DNA of 64,000 nucleotides from positions 372,001 to 436,000 of the forward strand of contig NZ_CP139003.1 in the NCBI RefSeq assembly GCF_044597725.1. The letters run 5' to 3'. The position numbers and the translations under genes were made by a program. Below the pieces are notes generated by a model. That model was given only the letters and a program-made list of their open reading frames with translations, did not search any database and was not told the DNA's origin. The DNA comes from Bermanella sp044597725. Its GTDB lineage: Bacteria > Pseudomonadota > Gammaproteobacteria > Pseudomonadales > Oceanobacteraceae. This document shows, in pieces, positions 8,226 through 17,055 of the stretch (position 1 is its first letter; each line of letters begins with the position of its first letter).

Positions 8226-9191
8226 ATGGCTAGCCCTCAAGGTGTGTACTTTTATGATTACAATATTGAAGTGGATGATCAGCAAAAAGAAATACTGAAT
8301 GGTTTGAAAAGCTACCCTAAACGTATTTCTCCCAAATATTTTTACGATCAAGCAGGCTCTAGTCTGTTCGAAGCCATAACCACCTTGCCCGAATACTATC
8401 CTACTCGTTGCGAGATAGAGATTCTAAAAAATCAGCGCGTTGCAATAAAACAAGCTGTTGGGGAATCCTGTGTGCTAATTGAATATGGCTCCGGTGCCAG
8501 CACTAAAATTCGGTTACTGCTAGATGCTATTAAGCCTGTGGCGTATGTGCCACTAGATATTAGTAAAGATTTTTTATACGAAAGTGCACTGGCTTTGCGT
8601 CGTGATTTTCCGTGGTTAGAGATTCATGCAACCTGTCTTGATTATCGTAAGCCAGCAAGTATCCCTAAAAGCATTGAATATGCAGGACAAAAAGTCGCGT
8701 ATTTTCCCGGTTCGAGTTTAGGTAATTTTTCACCACAGGAACAAGCTTCATTCTTACAAGGTGTAAGGCAAACGGTGGGTGATCAAGGTGCGTTGATTAT
8801 TGGTCTCGATCGAGTAAAAGACACTGCGGTGCTTAATGCAGCCTATAACGATAAACAAGGTATTACAGCTGAATTTAATCGTAATATTTTGAATCACATC
8901 AACCAAATTTCAGATAGCCAGTTCGAACCCAGTCAATTCAGCCATAGAGCCTTTTTTAATAACGAACACAAGCGTATCGAAATGCACTTAGTGAGCGAAC
9001 TTGATCAAATGGTGCAAATATACGGTGAAAGAATTTTATTTAAAAAAGGAGAAACCATAACAACCGAGTATAGCTATAAGTTTACCGATGAAGGCTTTGT
9101 TGAGTTCGCAAGAGAATACGGGTTTGAATGTGAAAATATATGGCAGGATGAGAAGCAGTATTTTTCTTTATTCTATTTACGAGCGATCTAG
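8226..9191 (+). CDS. egtD: L-histidine N(alpha)-methyltransferase EgtD
   Basis: SAM-dependent methyltransferase, 321 residues, that trimethylates histidine to hercynine, the EgtB substrate. The SAM motif IEYGSGAS lies at 85-92, and the FYDQAGSSLFEAI and LPEYYPTRCE segments typical of EgtD are present near residues 39-64. AAGGAG lies five bases before the ATG. The last 15 bases overlap the 3' end of the convergent thrB gene. Confidence 0.95.
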   Translation: MASPQGVYFYDYNIEVDDQQKEILNGLKSYPKRISPKYFYDQAGSSLFEAITTLPEYYPTRCEIEILKNQRVAIKQAVGESCVLIEYGSGASTKIRLLLDAIKPVAYVPLDISKDFLYESALALRRDFPWLEIHATCLDYRKPASIPKSIEYAGQKVAYFPGSSLGNFSPQEQASFLQGVRQTVGDQGALIIGLDRVKDTAVLNAAYNDKQGITAEFNRNILNHINQISDSQFEPSQFSHRAFFNNEHKRIEMHLVSELDQMVQIYGERILFKKGETITTEYSYKFTDEGFVEFAREYGFECENIWQDEKQYFSLFYLRAI

Positions 9192-10139
9192 TGCTTGGTC
9201 TAAAAATTGTGTAAGAATGTTTTGCATATATTTGGGATCTTTACTGGGTTGCAAACCTGCTTGCTGCTGTAGTTGCGCGCTTTGCACCCGGGTTAAGTAA
9301 AAGCGTAATGCAGCCAAGCACATAAATTGTGGTAATAGCATTTGCTCATCGGGTGTTAACGTGCGCACTGATTCATACCCTTTAATAAGGGCTTGCTGTT
9401 TTTCTGGATCAAACCCCTCTACATCTGCAGTCCAAGCCATTAGCGTAATAGCGATATCATAAATCCAAAAATCATCACCACCGGCATAAAAATCGATAAC
9501 GCCATTGATTTGACCATCATCACTGAATAAACAATTATCATTGAATAAATCACCGTGAATAAACCCAAAGGGTAAATCCAACGCTTGCCAATGCTGGTGA
9601 AACGATTCGATATTTTTAAGGGCTTGCTTAGCAAACTGCCAATCTGTTTTAGGTAGTTGTAACAAATTACCAGAAACTGTTTGTGCGACCCACTGAAAAC
9701 CTCGTGGATTTTTATGCTGTTGTGGAAAGTTTTGTGCAGCCACATGAATATGAGCTAATTCTTCGCCAACACGCTGGCAATGGTGTGCTTGGATATTTTC
9801 AATATGATGCCCAGTTAAGCACTCGAAGATAGCTCCTGGCTTATTTTCAAATATGAAAATATTTTCTCCATTGCGCTGTTTAATGGGGGCAGGTAAATGG
9901 CAGCCATGGGTTTTTAAATGAGAAAACAATGGCAAAAAGAAGTGCAGCTCTTGAGTGGCGATATTCTCAAATATGGTAAAAAAGTAATGGCTAATAACGC
10001 CGTCATTATCGAGCTTAATTTTATAGTTGGTATTTTCTATGCCTGCTGCCACTGGTTCAATACTGACCACCAAGCCTAAATCATAGTCTTGTAACAGTGT
10101 CTCAAGTTGCGACTTGCTTACCTGGGTATAAACAGACAT
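9177..10139 (-). CDS. thrB: homoserine kinase, ThrB type II
   Basis: Homoserine kinase of the aminoglycoside-phosphotransferase fold, 320 residues, making O-phosphohomoserine for threonine synthesis. The GIENTNY nucleotide-binding segment lies near residue 35; FIHGDLFNDN gives the catalytic Asp and the metal ligands, followed by GVIDFYAGG. This is the Pseudomonas form, unrelated in fold to the E. coli GHMP-type ThrB. It follows the DUF2782 gene by eight bases in one operon, the same order as in Pseudomonas next to polA. Confidence 0.93.
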   Translation of the reverse strand: MSVYTQVSKSQLETLLQDYDLGLVVSIEPVAAGIENTNYKIKLDNDGVISHYFFTIFENIATQELHFFLPLFSHLKTHGCHLPAPIKQRNGENIFIFENKPGAIFECLTGHHIENIQAHHCQRVGEELAHIHVAAQNFPQQHKNPRGFQWVAQTVSGNLLQLPKTDWQFAKQALKNIESFHQHWQALDLPFGFIHGDLFNDNCLFSDDGQINGVIDFYAGGDDFWIYDIAITLMAWTADVEGFDPEKQQALIKGYESVRTLTPDEQMLLPQFMCLAALRFYLTRVQSAQLQQQAGLQPSKDPKYMQNILTQFLDQALDRS

Positions 10140-10147
10140 AAAAACCG

Positions 10148-10423
10148 TTACCAGCTAAAAATTAGCCATGTAGGGGGCGTTAAATTCGATTTGGTTATAC
10201 GCCTGAACTCATCCGCTTCTGGGCCTTCGGGAATAAGGTAATAAGTTGCGCCTATTTTGGGAACCACTTTAATTTCTTTTAGTTCACCGTTTATACGATA
10301 TTCGTAAAAGGTTTTATCTTCGCTATGGCGAATTACAACGGAGGGTTCATTAGGATCTTGCGCTAACGCAGTGCTGGGCGCCAAAATCGACGTGATTAAT
10401 AGCAAAGTTGATAGCCATTTCAT
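10148..10423 (-). CDS. DUF2782 family periplasmic protein
   Basis: Small exported protein, 91 residues, with a signal peptide (1-21, cleavage near ALA-QD). The mature part VVIRHSEDKTFYEYRINGEL and the Trp-rich end PPTWLIFSW match the DUF2782 family, whose function is unknown. It lies between polA (divergent) and thrB (8 bases downstream, same strand), a placement conserved in Pseudomonas. Confidence 0.87.
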   Translation of the reverse strand: MKWLSTLLLITSILAPSTALAQDPNEPSVVIRHSEDKTFYEYRINGELKEIKVVPKIGATYYLIPEGPEADEFRRITKSNLTPPTWLIFSW

Positions 10424-10488
10424 GATAAGCTTGCCTCCATTAAGTAAAGTCTCATTGTAAGGCTAGATGCCAGTAAAAGAATAGACCT

Positions 10489-13230
10489 ATGACAAATTCT
10501 TCCGTAAACGATCCTGCACATAAAGTTATCCTTGTGGATGGCTCATCCTATTTATTTCGCGCTTTTCATGCTTTACCGCCACTAACAAATAGTAAAGGCA
10601 AACCCACAGGTGCCATAAAAGGCGTCATCAATATGATTCGCAGCCTTAAAAAAGGCTACCCAGACAGCAAAGTCATTGTTGTATTTGATGCCAAAGGGAA
10701 AACATTTCGCAACGACATCTACGCAGAATACAAAGCCCATCGCCCGCCCATGCCAGATGACCTTCGTGAGCAAATCCAGCCGATTCACGACATCATCAAA
10801 GCTATGGGCTTGCCACTGTTGGTAATCGATAACGTAGAGGCAGACGACGTCATAGGGACGCTTGCCCACCAAGCTACTGACAAAGGTATAGAAACCCTTG
10901 TTAGCACGGGCGATAAAGATATGGCCCAGCTAGTAAGCGAGCACGTGCAGTTAATTAACACAATGAATAACGAGCAGCTCGACGTAGACGGCGTTAAAAC
11001 AAAATTTGGCGTGCCACCTGAGCATATTGTGGATTACCTTGCGCTTATGGGCGATAAAGTCGATAACATTCCAGGTGTTCCCAAGGTGGGTGAAAAAACC
11101 GCTAAAGCGCTTATTGCCGGTTTAGGATCGTTGGAAGATGTATACGCAAATCTAGATGATGTGGCTACCCTAGAATTCCGTGGCGCAAAGACCATGAAAG
11201 CCAAGTTAAAAGAACACAAAGAGCAAGCGTTTCTATCTAAAACATTGGCGACTATTAAAACCGATGTATCCCTAGATTGGGGCTTGGATGATATTCAAAT
11301 CGATGAGCCAGATAATGATGCGCTCTTAAAGCTGTATCAAGAATGTGAGTTTAAAACTTGGATTAACGAATTATCCACAGGTGAAACGGCTCAACCTAAG
11401 CAGGAACAACTCCCTGTGGACAGAAGTTTATACACTAACTTATCCACAGAAGAAGCCTTCTTAAATTGGGTTGAAAAGTTGAAAGCCAGTGAGCTGTTTG
11501 CCTTCGATACCGAAACCACGTCACTTAATTATATGCAGGCCGAAATTGTGGGTGTGAGCTTTGCGGTGGCACCTAACGAAGCCTGTTATATTCCATTAGC
11601 TCATGATTATGCAGGCGCACCACAACAGCTTGATAGAACCTGGGTGCTACAGCAATTGACGCCTATTTTAGAAAGTGACGAGCACAAAAAAGTGGGGCAA
11701 AACTTAAAGTATGATGCCCATGTTTTGAAAAATTACGACATTACACTGCGCGGTATCGCCCACGATACCATGCTGGAAAGTTATGTCTTAAATAGCACAG
11801 CCAGCAAGCATAATATGAACGACCTGGCCAAATTTTACTTAGGCCATGACTGTATTGAGTTTGAGAGTATTGCGGGTAAAGGCGCTAAGCAAATTGGGTT
11901 TAATCAAATTCCGGTGGAGCAAGCGGGCGAGTATGCCGCAGAAGACGCTGATATTACCTTACGCCTTCATCAAACCCTATATCCGCAATTAGAAGCGAAT
12001 AAGTCACTGCTTACTTTGTACACAGAGGTTGAAATGCCTCTTGTGCAAGTACTTACTAACATGGAGTGGTTGGGGGCGTCAGTGAACGCTAACAAACTTC
12101 ATGAGCAAAGCAGTCAGATAGAACAGCGTTTACAACAGCTAGAGCAAACGGCCCATGATTTGGCCGGCGAAGTGTTTAACTTAGGCTCCCCCAAGCAGTT
12201 ACAAACCATCTTTTTTGAAAAGCTGGAGCTGCCAATTATTAAGAAAACCCCGAAAGGACAGCCCTCTACAGCCGAAGAAGTATTGGTTGAGCTAAGCATT
12301 GATTATGAGTTACCCCGCGTGATTTTAGAGCACCGCGGTTTGGCCAAGCTCAAAAATACGTATACCGATAAACTGCCGCTGATGATTAATCCCAATAGTC
12401 ACAGAGTGCATACCTCTTATCAGCAAGCGGTAACGGCCACCGGGCGTTTATCGTCTACCGATCCCAATTTACAGAACATCCCTATTCGTAATGAAGAAGG
12501 CCGAAAAATTCGCCAAGCCTTTGAAGCACCCGAGGGTTATACCATAGTTGCAGCAGACTATAGTCAGATTGAATTGCGCATTATGGCGCATCTATCGGGA
12601 GATAAAAGTTTGCTTGAAGCGTTCCAGCAAGGAAAAGATATCCACAGGGCCACTGCTGCGGAAATTATGCAAATAGATGAGGACGCTGTGGATAACGAAC
12701 AGCGTCGTCGGGCCAAAGCGGTTAACTTTGGTTTGATCTACGGCATGAGTGCGTTTGGTTTAGCCCGCCAATTGGGAGTGGGACGTAAAGAAGCGCAAGA
12801 ATACATCGATATTTATTTTGAGCGCTACCCAGGCGTAAAAGACTATATGGAGCGCACCCGTAAGGTTGCCGCTCAGCAAGGATATGTAGAAACCCTATTC
12901 GGGCGGCGTTTACATCTACCTGAAATCAACAGCAAAAATGGTATGCGCAGGCAAGCCGCAGAACGCACTGCTATTAATGCGCCCATGCAAGGTACGGCGG
13001 CCGATATTATCAAGCGTGCCATGATTAAAATGCATGAGTGGATTGAGCAAGAAGCCCCGCAAATCCATATGATCATGCAGGTACATGATGAACTTATATT
13101 TGAGGTGCCAAGTAAAGAAGTTGAAACAGTATCAGCCCGTATAAAATCCGTTATGGAAGAGGCCGCGCAATTGGATGTTCCCCTTATTGTAGACGTGGGC
13201 CAAGGTCACAACTGGGATGAAGCCCATTAG
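10489..13230 (+). CDS. polA: DNA polymerase I
   Basis: Full-length three-domain DNA polymerase I, 913 residues, for gap filling and Okazaki primer removal. The 5'-3' exonuclease domain occupies about 10-300, including VDNIPGVPKVGEKTA. The 3'-5' exonuclease domain begins near residue 335 and keeps FDTETTSL with its catalytic Asp and Glu. The polymerase domain contains DYSQIELR near 688 and QVHDELIFEV near 866. All key residues appear intact. No good plus-strand terminator follows. Confidence 0.98.
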   Translation: MTNSSVNDPAHKVILVDGSSYLFRAFHALPPLTNSKGKPTGAIKGVINMIRSLKKGYPDSKVIVVFDAKGKTFRNDIYAEYKAHRPPMPDDLREQIQPIHDIIKAMGLPLLVIDNVEADDVIGTLAHQATDKGIETLVSTGDKDMAQLVSEHVQLINTMNNEQLDVDGVKTKFGVPPEHIVDYLALMGDKVDNIPGVPKVGEKTAKALIAGLGSLEDVYANLDDVATLEFRGAKTMKAKLKEHKEQAFLSKTLATIKTDVSLDWGLDDIQIDEPDNDALLKLYQECEFKTWINELSTGETAQPKQEQLPVDRSLYTNLSTEEAFLNWVEKLKASELFAFDTETTSLNYMQAEIVGVSFAVAPNEACYIPLAHDYAGAPQQLDRTWVLQQLTPILESDEHKKVGQNLKYDAHVLKNYDITLRGIAHDTMLESYVLNSTASKHNMNDLAKFYLGHDCIEFESIAGKGAKQIGFNQIPVEQAGEYAAEDADITLRLHQTLYPQLEANKSLLTLYTEVEMPLVQVLTNMEWLGASVNANKLHEQSSQIEQRLQQLEQTAHDLAGEVFNLGSPKQLQTIFFEKLELPIIKKTPKGQPSTAEEVLVELSIDYELPRVILEHRGLAKLKNTYTDKLPLMINPNSHRVHTSYQQAVTATGRLSSTDPNLQNIPIRNEEGRKIRQAFEAPEGYTIVAADYSQIELRIMAHLSGDKSLLEAFQQGKDIHRATAAEIMQIDEDAVDNEQRRRAKAVNFGLIYGMSAFGLARQLGVGRKEAQEYIDIYFERYPGVKDYMERTRKVAAQQGYVETLFGRRLHLPEINSKNGMRRQAAERTAINAPMQGTAADIIKRAMIKMHEWIEQEAPQIHMIMQVHDELIFEVPSKEVETVSARIKSVMEEAAQLDVPLIVDVGQGHNWDEAH

Positions 13231-13319
13231 ACATAAAAAAAGCCTGATCGCCATTGGGGGAAACGATCAGGCTAAGAAAGACCTTCGTGCTCTTCATATG
13301 CCGAGGAGCCTCGAAGGCT
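13231..13319 (-). ncRNA. candidate small RNA in the polA-engB interval
   Basis: On the minus strand an extended -10-like element (TGATATGTT, complement of 13325-13333) would start an RNA of about 87 bases near 13318. It would fold a 5' hairpin (AGCCT/AGGCT, 13307-13319) and end in a 10-bp terminator stem with a CCCCC loop and seven U. There is no minus-strand gene just upstream that needs this terminator. The location is that of Spot 42 in enterics and ErsA in Pseudomonas, but no sequence homology is claimed. Confidence 0.4.
13233..13273 (-). terminator. minus-strand intrinsic terminator
   Basis: AGCCTGATCG (13241-13250) pairs perfectly with CGATCAGGCT (13264-13273). The run of A at 13234-13241 gives a U-tract only on the minus strand; on the plus strand the stem is followed by AAGAAAG, a poor polA terminator. 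Confidence 0.8.
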
Positions 13320-13608
13320 GCGGTAACATATCACATGTCATACCAGTAAAAGACGGCGCGGCCACAACATACCTCACCATCTAATTCCAGCTTAGAATAC
13401 TTCATTGAAAATGCCAGTAACTGTACAAAAAAGATACAAATAATAACCCTTTTGCCTGATGTTGGAGGTTAGCAGTTACTATTAACGACGGATCATGTCT
13501 GGTCTGAAAGCATCAATAGAACAAGCGTACATGGGGCCTTTATTGACAAATAAAGGGTTTAACTGCACCCTTCGTCCACAAAAAAATAATCATAAATCTG
13601 GTTCTCAC

Positions 13609-14607
13609 ATGCGTTTCCATCTTCTATCTCTTGGCCTTATGGCTTCAAGCACAGTATTGAGTGCGCCATTAAATTATCCCGGCGATATGCTATCTGCAGG
13701 GCAACAACAGATATCCACTGAAATTAGCGTGGTCGATCGCTACGTATCAGGGGATTACATCGATAATGCTAATAAAGACTTTACCGAAATATTAGAGCGC
13801 GATATTACCTCAGCTAATCGCAAAGGATATGGTTTTCGTGGTGAGCTAAGTTATTGGTTTGGTGTGCACAACGATATTAATGTTGGGGTGCGCTATGGCT
13901 ATGCATACGATAAATACGAGACCTCAATTGCTGGTAGTCAAGGCGATGCCTATGAAGGTGATTGGAAAAATGAAGGTGGCACGGATATAACCCTTTTGGG
14001 TAAATACCGCTATGCAAAAAATACCGCCATTGAGCTTGAATTAACCATTCCTGCTTGCTCGGGCAATGACAAACAAGCCTTATGCAGTAGCCGTTTGGGG
14101 CGGCCGCAAAATAGTACGCAAAGCGGTATTAGCGGTGGTCAAGGCGAAGGCATGTTTCAAGTAAAAACCGGTATTGCGGCTAACTGGGTAACACCTATGG
14201 ACACCCACTGGGCGGGCCGTGTGTATATTAAAGGGGGCGTATCTTCCGATGTTGATGGGCGAAAAGTCGCTTCCCCAATTGCACTGGGGGGGAGTTTTTC
14301 TGGTATTTTTTCTCTAGCTGAAAATCACCAGTGGATGCTCAGTTTAGGGGTGGAGCGAGCGTTCACGTACTCAGCGTTCTCGCAGCAGGTGCAACAGCGA
14401 GCCGAGTACAGTACTGGATCGCAACTGGGTATAAATATTGATTACATCTGGGACTTTATGCCACAGCTACAATTAAAGCCGTTTATTCATGTAAAAACGG
14501 TACAGGTCCCCGGCGAACGATTTAAAGTGGATGGTCAATGGCGCAAACTGGAGTACTCAGCCGGCACCAATACTTCATTTGGCGCCAGCTTAAATGCCTA
14601 CTTTTGA
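13609..14607 (+). CDS. predicted outer-membrane beta-barrel protein
   Basis: A 332-residue exported protein. The start is placed at the Met before RFHLLSLGLMASSTVLSA, which forms a signal peptide; a frame open from 13495 adds 38 residues without signal character. The mature part alternates polar and hydrophobic residues in antiparallel-strand pattern (FRGELSYWFGVHNDINVGVRY) and ends in an aromatic residue (LNAYF), as in outer-membrane barrels. It resembles transporter-like or uncharacterised OMPs; the substrate is unknown. It interrupts the otherwise conserved polA-engB order and overlaps engB by ten bases tail to tail. Confidence 0.7.
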   Translation: MRFHLLSLGLMASSTVLSAPLNYPGDMLSAGQQQISTEISVVDRYVSGDYIDNANKDFTEILERDITSANRKGYGFRGELSYWFGVHNDINVGVRYGYAYDKYETSIAGSQGDAYEGDWKNEGGTDITLLGKYRYAKNTAIELELTIPACSGNDKQALCSSRLGRPQNSTQSGISGGQGEGMFQVKTGIAANWVTPMDTHWAGRVYIKGGVSSDVDGRKVASPIALGGSFSGIFSLAENHQWMLSLGVERAFTYSAFSQQVQQRAEYSTGSQLGINIDYIWDFMPQLQLKPFIHVKTVQVPGERFKVDGQWRKLEYSAGTNTSFGASLNAYF

Positions 14608-15200
14608 GGGTTAAACCAGGTATCTAGGTGTTGGCGCAGCTGGTCAACACCATCTCTTTTAAGTGCACTAAAGGTTTGAACGGTAAGCAGGTCTTCCATC
14701 TCTTTTAATTCTTTTTGCACTTGCAGTTTGGTGGCATTGGCGGGGCCGCGCTTGAGTTTGTCGGATTTAGTGAGTAATACATGAACTGGCATATCGCAGT
14801 CCAAGGCCCACTGACACATCATGGCGTCAAATTCGCTCAGCGGGTGACGAATATCCATTACTAGCACTAACCCCTTTAAGCTTTTGCGTTCCTGTAAGTA
14901 TTCAGACATGTTTTTCTGCCATTCGCGCTTCATGCGCTCAGGTACTTTGGCAAACCCGTACCCTGGCAGGTCCACAAGACGAACACCTTCGCTTATCTCA
15001 AAGAAATTAATCAACTGAGTGCGTCCTGGCGTTTTACTGGTGCGTGCCAATTTATTTTGTTGAGCTAGAGTATTAAGAGCACTGGATTTACCTGCATTTG
15101 AGCGTCCAGCAAAGGCAATTTCGATACCGCTATCCTCTGGACACTGCTTAATCGTAGGGGCACTGGTCAAAAATTGAGCCTGTTGATAGTTAATTTGCAT
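14598..15200 (-). CDS. engB: ribosome biogenesis GTP-binding protein EngB (YsxC/YihA)
   Basis: Small essential GTPase for assembly of the large ribosomal subunit, 200 residues. The G1 loop GRSNAGKSS (32-40), G3 DLPGYG (77-82) and G4 TKSD are all present. It is divergent from the cytochrome c5 gene. AAAGG lies 11 bases upstream of the ATG. The gene order polA, engB, cytochromes is that of Pseudomonas. Confidence 0.96.
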   Translation of the reverse strand: MQINYQQAQFLTSAPTIKQCPEDSGIEIAFAGRSNAGKSSALNTLAQQNKLARTSKTPGRTQLINFFEISEGVRLVDLPGYGFAKVPERMKREWQKNMSEYLQERKSLKGLVLVMDIRHPLSEFDAMMCQWALDCDMPVHVLLTKSDKLKRGPANATKLQVQKELKEMEDLLTVQTFSALKRDGVDQLRQHLDTWFNPQK

Positions 15201-15342
15201 GCTAAGAGGGACCTTTACTGCGTTGCATCAAGTTGTATGTGGTTTCACTTCGGTTATAATGCCACAAATTTAATAATAAGGGCCTTGTATTATTTGCCCA
15301 TAAACTCAGAGAGTGCCTTTTGGGTCTCACTAGGAGAGAGTT

Positions 15343-15636
15343 ATGAAAAAACTATTACTGTGTGCTGCGGCCATGTCACTTAGTTTATCAGCCACTGCCT
15401 TTGATGTTGAGGGTAAATACAAGCAAGCATGCCAAGCATGTCACCTCGTAGGTGTTGCTGGCGCGCCAAAAGCGTTTGATCCTGCAGCTTGGGCGCCACG
15501 CCTAGAGCTGGGCATGGATACACTGGTTGCCAGTGTTAAGAACGGGAAAGGCGCTATGCCACCAAAAGGCCTATGCATGGATTGTACAGACGAACAATAC
15601 AAAGCTTTGATTCAATATATGAGCAAAGCTAAGTAA
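15343..15636 (+). CDS. cytochrome c5
   Basis: Periplasmic monohaem cytochrome, 97 residues with a signal peptide (1-19). The haem site is CQACH (C30, C33, H34), and the axial Met is likely M72 in GAMPPKG. The extra CMDC pair (C78, C81) is the disulfide typical of cytochrome c5. AGGAG precedes the ATG. It forms an operon with the c4 gene 36 bases downstream, and both probably carry electrons to a terminal oxidase. Confidence 0.92.
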   Translation: MKKLLLCAAAMSLSLSATAFDVEGKYKQACQACHLVGVAGAPKAFDPAAWAPRLELGMDTLVASVKNGKGAMPPKGLCMDCTDEQYKALIQYMSKAK

Positions 15637-15671
15637 GCAAATTAGAATTTAGTAAATTAAGGTAATATTTC

Positions 15672-16274
15672 ATGAAAAAATTGGCAATTAGCTTGATGTT
15701 GTCTGTGGGCTTGGTGGCGAGCGCTCAGGCGGGTGATGCAGCAGAAGGGAAAAAAATCGCAGGCGTTTGTGCGGCCTGTCATGGCCAAGATGGTAATAGT
15801 GCTGCTGACATGTACCCAAAGATTGCCGGTTTAGGCGAGAAATACTTACTTAAGCAGCTTAAACAGTTTAAGTCTGGTGAGCGTGAAAACGCCATTATGA
15901 TGGGACAAGTTGCGAATTTGAGCGAAGAACAAATGGCTGACTTGGCTGCTTTTTATAACAGCCAAGCGCGCACAGTGGGCTATGCTGCGGAAGATAAAGT
16001 GGAACTAGGGCAGAAAGTTTATCGTGCTGGTAACACTGCCACAGGTGTTCCTGCCTGCATGGCATGTCATGCTATGGACGGAAGTGGTATGGACTCGGCA
16101 GGTTTCCCTGCTCTAGGTGGTCAACATGCTGCTTACATCAAAGCTCAGCTTGTTCAGTTCCAAGAAGGCAAACGCGCCAACGATAATGCAGAAGTGATGC
16201 GTGACATTGCAGGTCGCATGAGCAATAAAGAAATCGATGCGGTATCGGCATACATTCAAGGTTTGCATCGCTAA
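15672..16274 (+). CDS. cytochrome c4 (dihaem)
   Basis: Dihaem cytochrome c4, 200 residues with a signal peptide ending AQA-GD at 20/21. Two CXXCH sites, CAACH (33-37) and CMACH (128-132), lie in two similar halves with a Met ligand each. It donates electrons to cbb3-type or other oxidases in related bacteria. It is followed by a strong terminator before dsbA. Confidence 0.95.
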   Translation: MKKLAISLMLSVGLVASAQAGDAAEGKKIAGVCAACHGQDGNSAADMYPKIAGLGEKYLLKQLKQFKSGERENAIMMGQVANLSEEQMADLAAFYNSQARTVGYAAEDKVELGQKVYRAGNTATGVPACMACHAMDGSGMDSAGFPALGGQHAAYIKAQLVQFQEGKRANDNAEVMRDIAGRMSNKEIDAVSAYIQGLHR

Positions 16275-16313
16275 TAGCGTTCTTTGTACCGTAAGTTGGG
16301 CTTTGTCCCACAT

Positions 16314-16347
16314 AAAAAGGCAGCCACTAGGCTGCCTTTTGTTTTTA
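16314..16347 (+). terminator. intrinsic terminator after cytochrome c4 gene
   Basis: AAAAGGCAGCC (16315-16325) pairs with GGCTGCCTTTT (16330-16340) around an ACTA loop, followed by GTTTTT. It separates the cytochrome operon from dsbA. Confidence 0.92.
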
Positions 16348-16422
16348 TGAAACCTTTTTCTTGTGCAACAGACTAAGCACCTTTACGCTAATGCTTTGTT
16401 TAATTTTACATAAGGATCAATT

Positions 16423-17055
16423 ATGAAGCTTTTACAAGTGACGCTGGCAGTAGCTGCGTTTTTGTTTTCGATGGTGAGTCTTGGTGAAGAATACCGCTTA
16501 GGCCAACACTATAAAGAAGTGGCATCTCAGACCATGCCGCGCAACCCAAATAAAATCGAAGTCGTTGAAGCCTTCTGGTATGGCTGTGGTCACTGTAATA
16601 GTTTTGAACCGACCGTACAGGCTTGGAAAAAATCCATCCAAAGCGATGTAGACTTTTACCAGATTCCTGCACAATTTAGCCGCGCTTGGAAAATTCACGC
16701 CGAGTTGTTTTACTTAACTAAAGTATTAAAAGTAAACGAAAAGGTGCACCAAGCTATCTTTAACAGTATCCATATGCAACGTGAACCGTTATATAGTGAG
16801 TCGGACCAGCAAGCCTTTTTGGCGCAATATGGTGTGAGTGAAGAAGATTTTGAAAAGTACAACGATAGCTTTATGGTGCGTCGTCACCTAAAAATGGCCG
16901 ATGAGCAAATGCGCAGCTGGGGCATTTCCGGCGTGCCTGCTATTGTTGTTAATGGCAAGTATGTTGTTGATGCCACTTCTGCTGGTGGCCAGCACAAAAT
17001 TTTTGATGTTGTGAATTACCTAATTGAAAAAGAGCGTCAATTGCTTAAAAGCTAA
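16423..17055 (+). CDS. dsbA: thiol:disulfide interchange protein DsbA
   Basis: Periplasmic dithiol oxidase that introduces disulfide bonds, 210 residues, signal peptide 1-21. The active site is FWYGCGHC (C55, C58), that is CGHC as in protein disulfide isomerase instead of the CPHC usual in DsbA. The cis-Pro loop GVPA lies near residue 169. AAGGA precedes the ATG. The stop codon shares one base with the ATG of the next gene (TAATG), so the two are coupled, as in Pseudomonas. Confidence 0.94.
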   Translation: MKLLQVTLAVAAFLFSMVSLGEEYRLGQHYKEVASQTMPRNPNKIEVVEAFWYGCGHCNSFEPTVQAWKKSIQSDVDFYQIPAQFSRAWKIHAELFYLTKVLKVNEKVHQAIFNSIHMQREPLYSESDQQAFLAQYGVSEEDFEKYNDSFMVRRHLKMADEQMRSWGISGVPAIVVNGKYVVDATSAGGQHKIFDVVNYLIEKERQLLKS

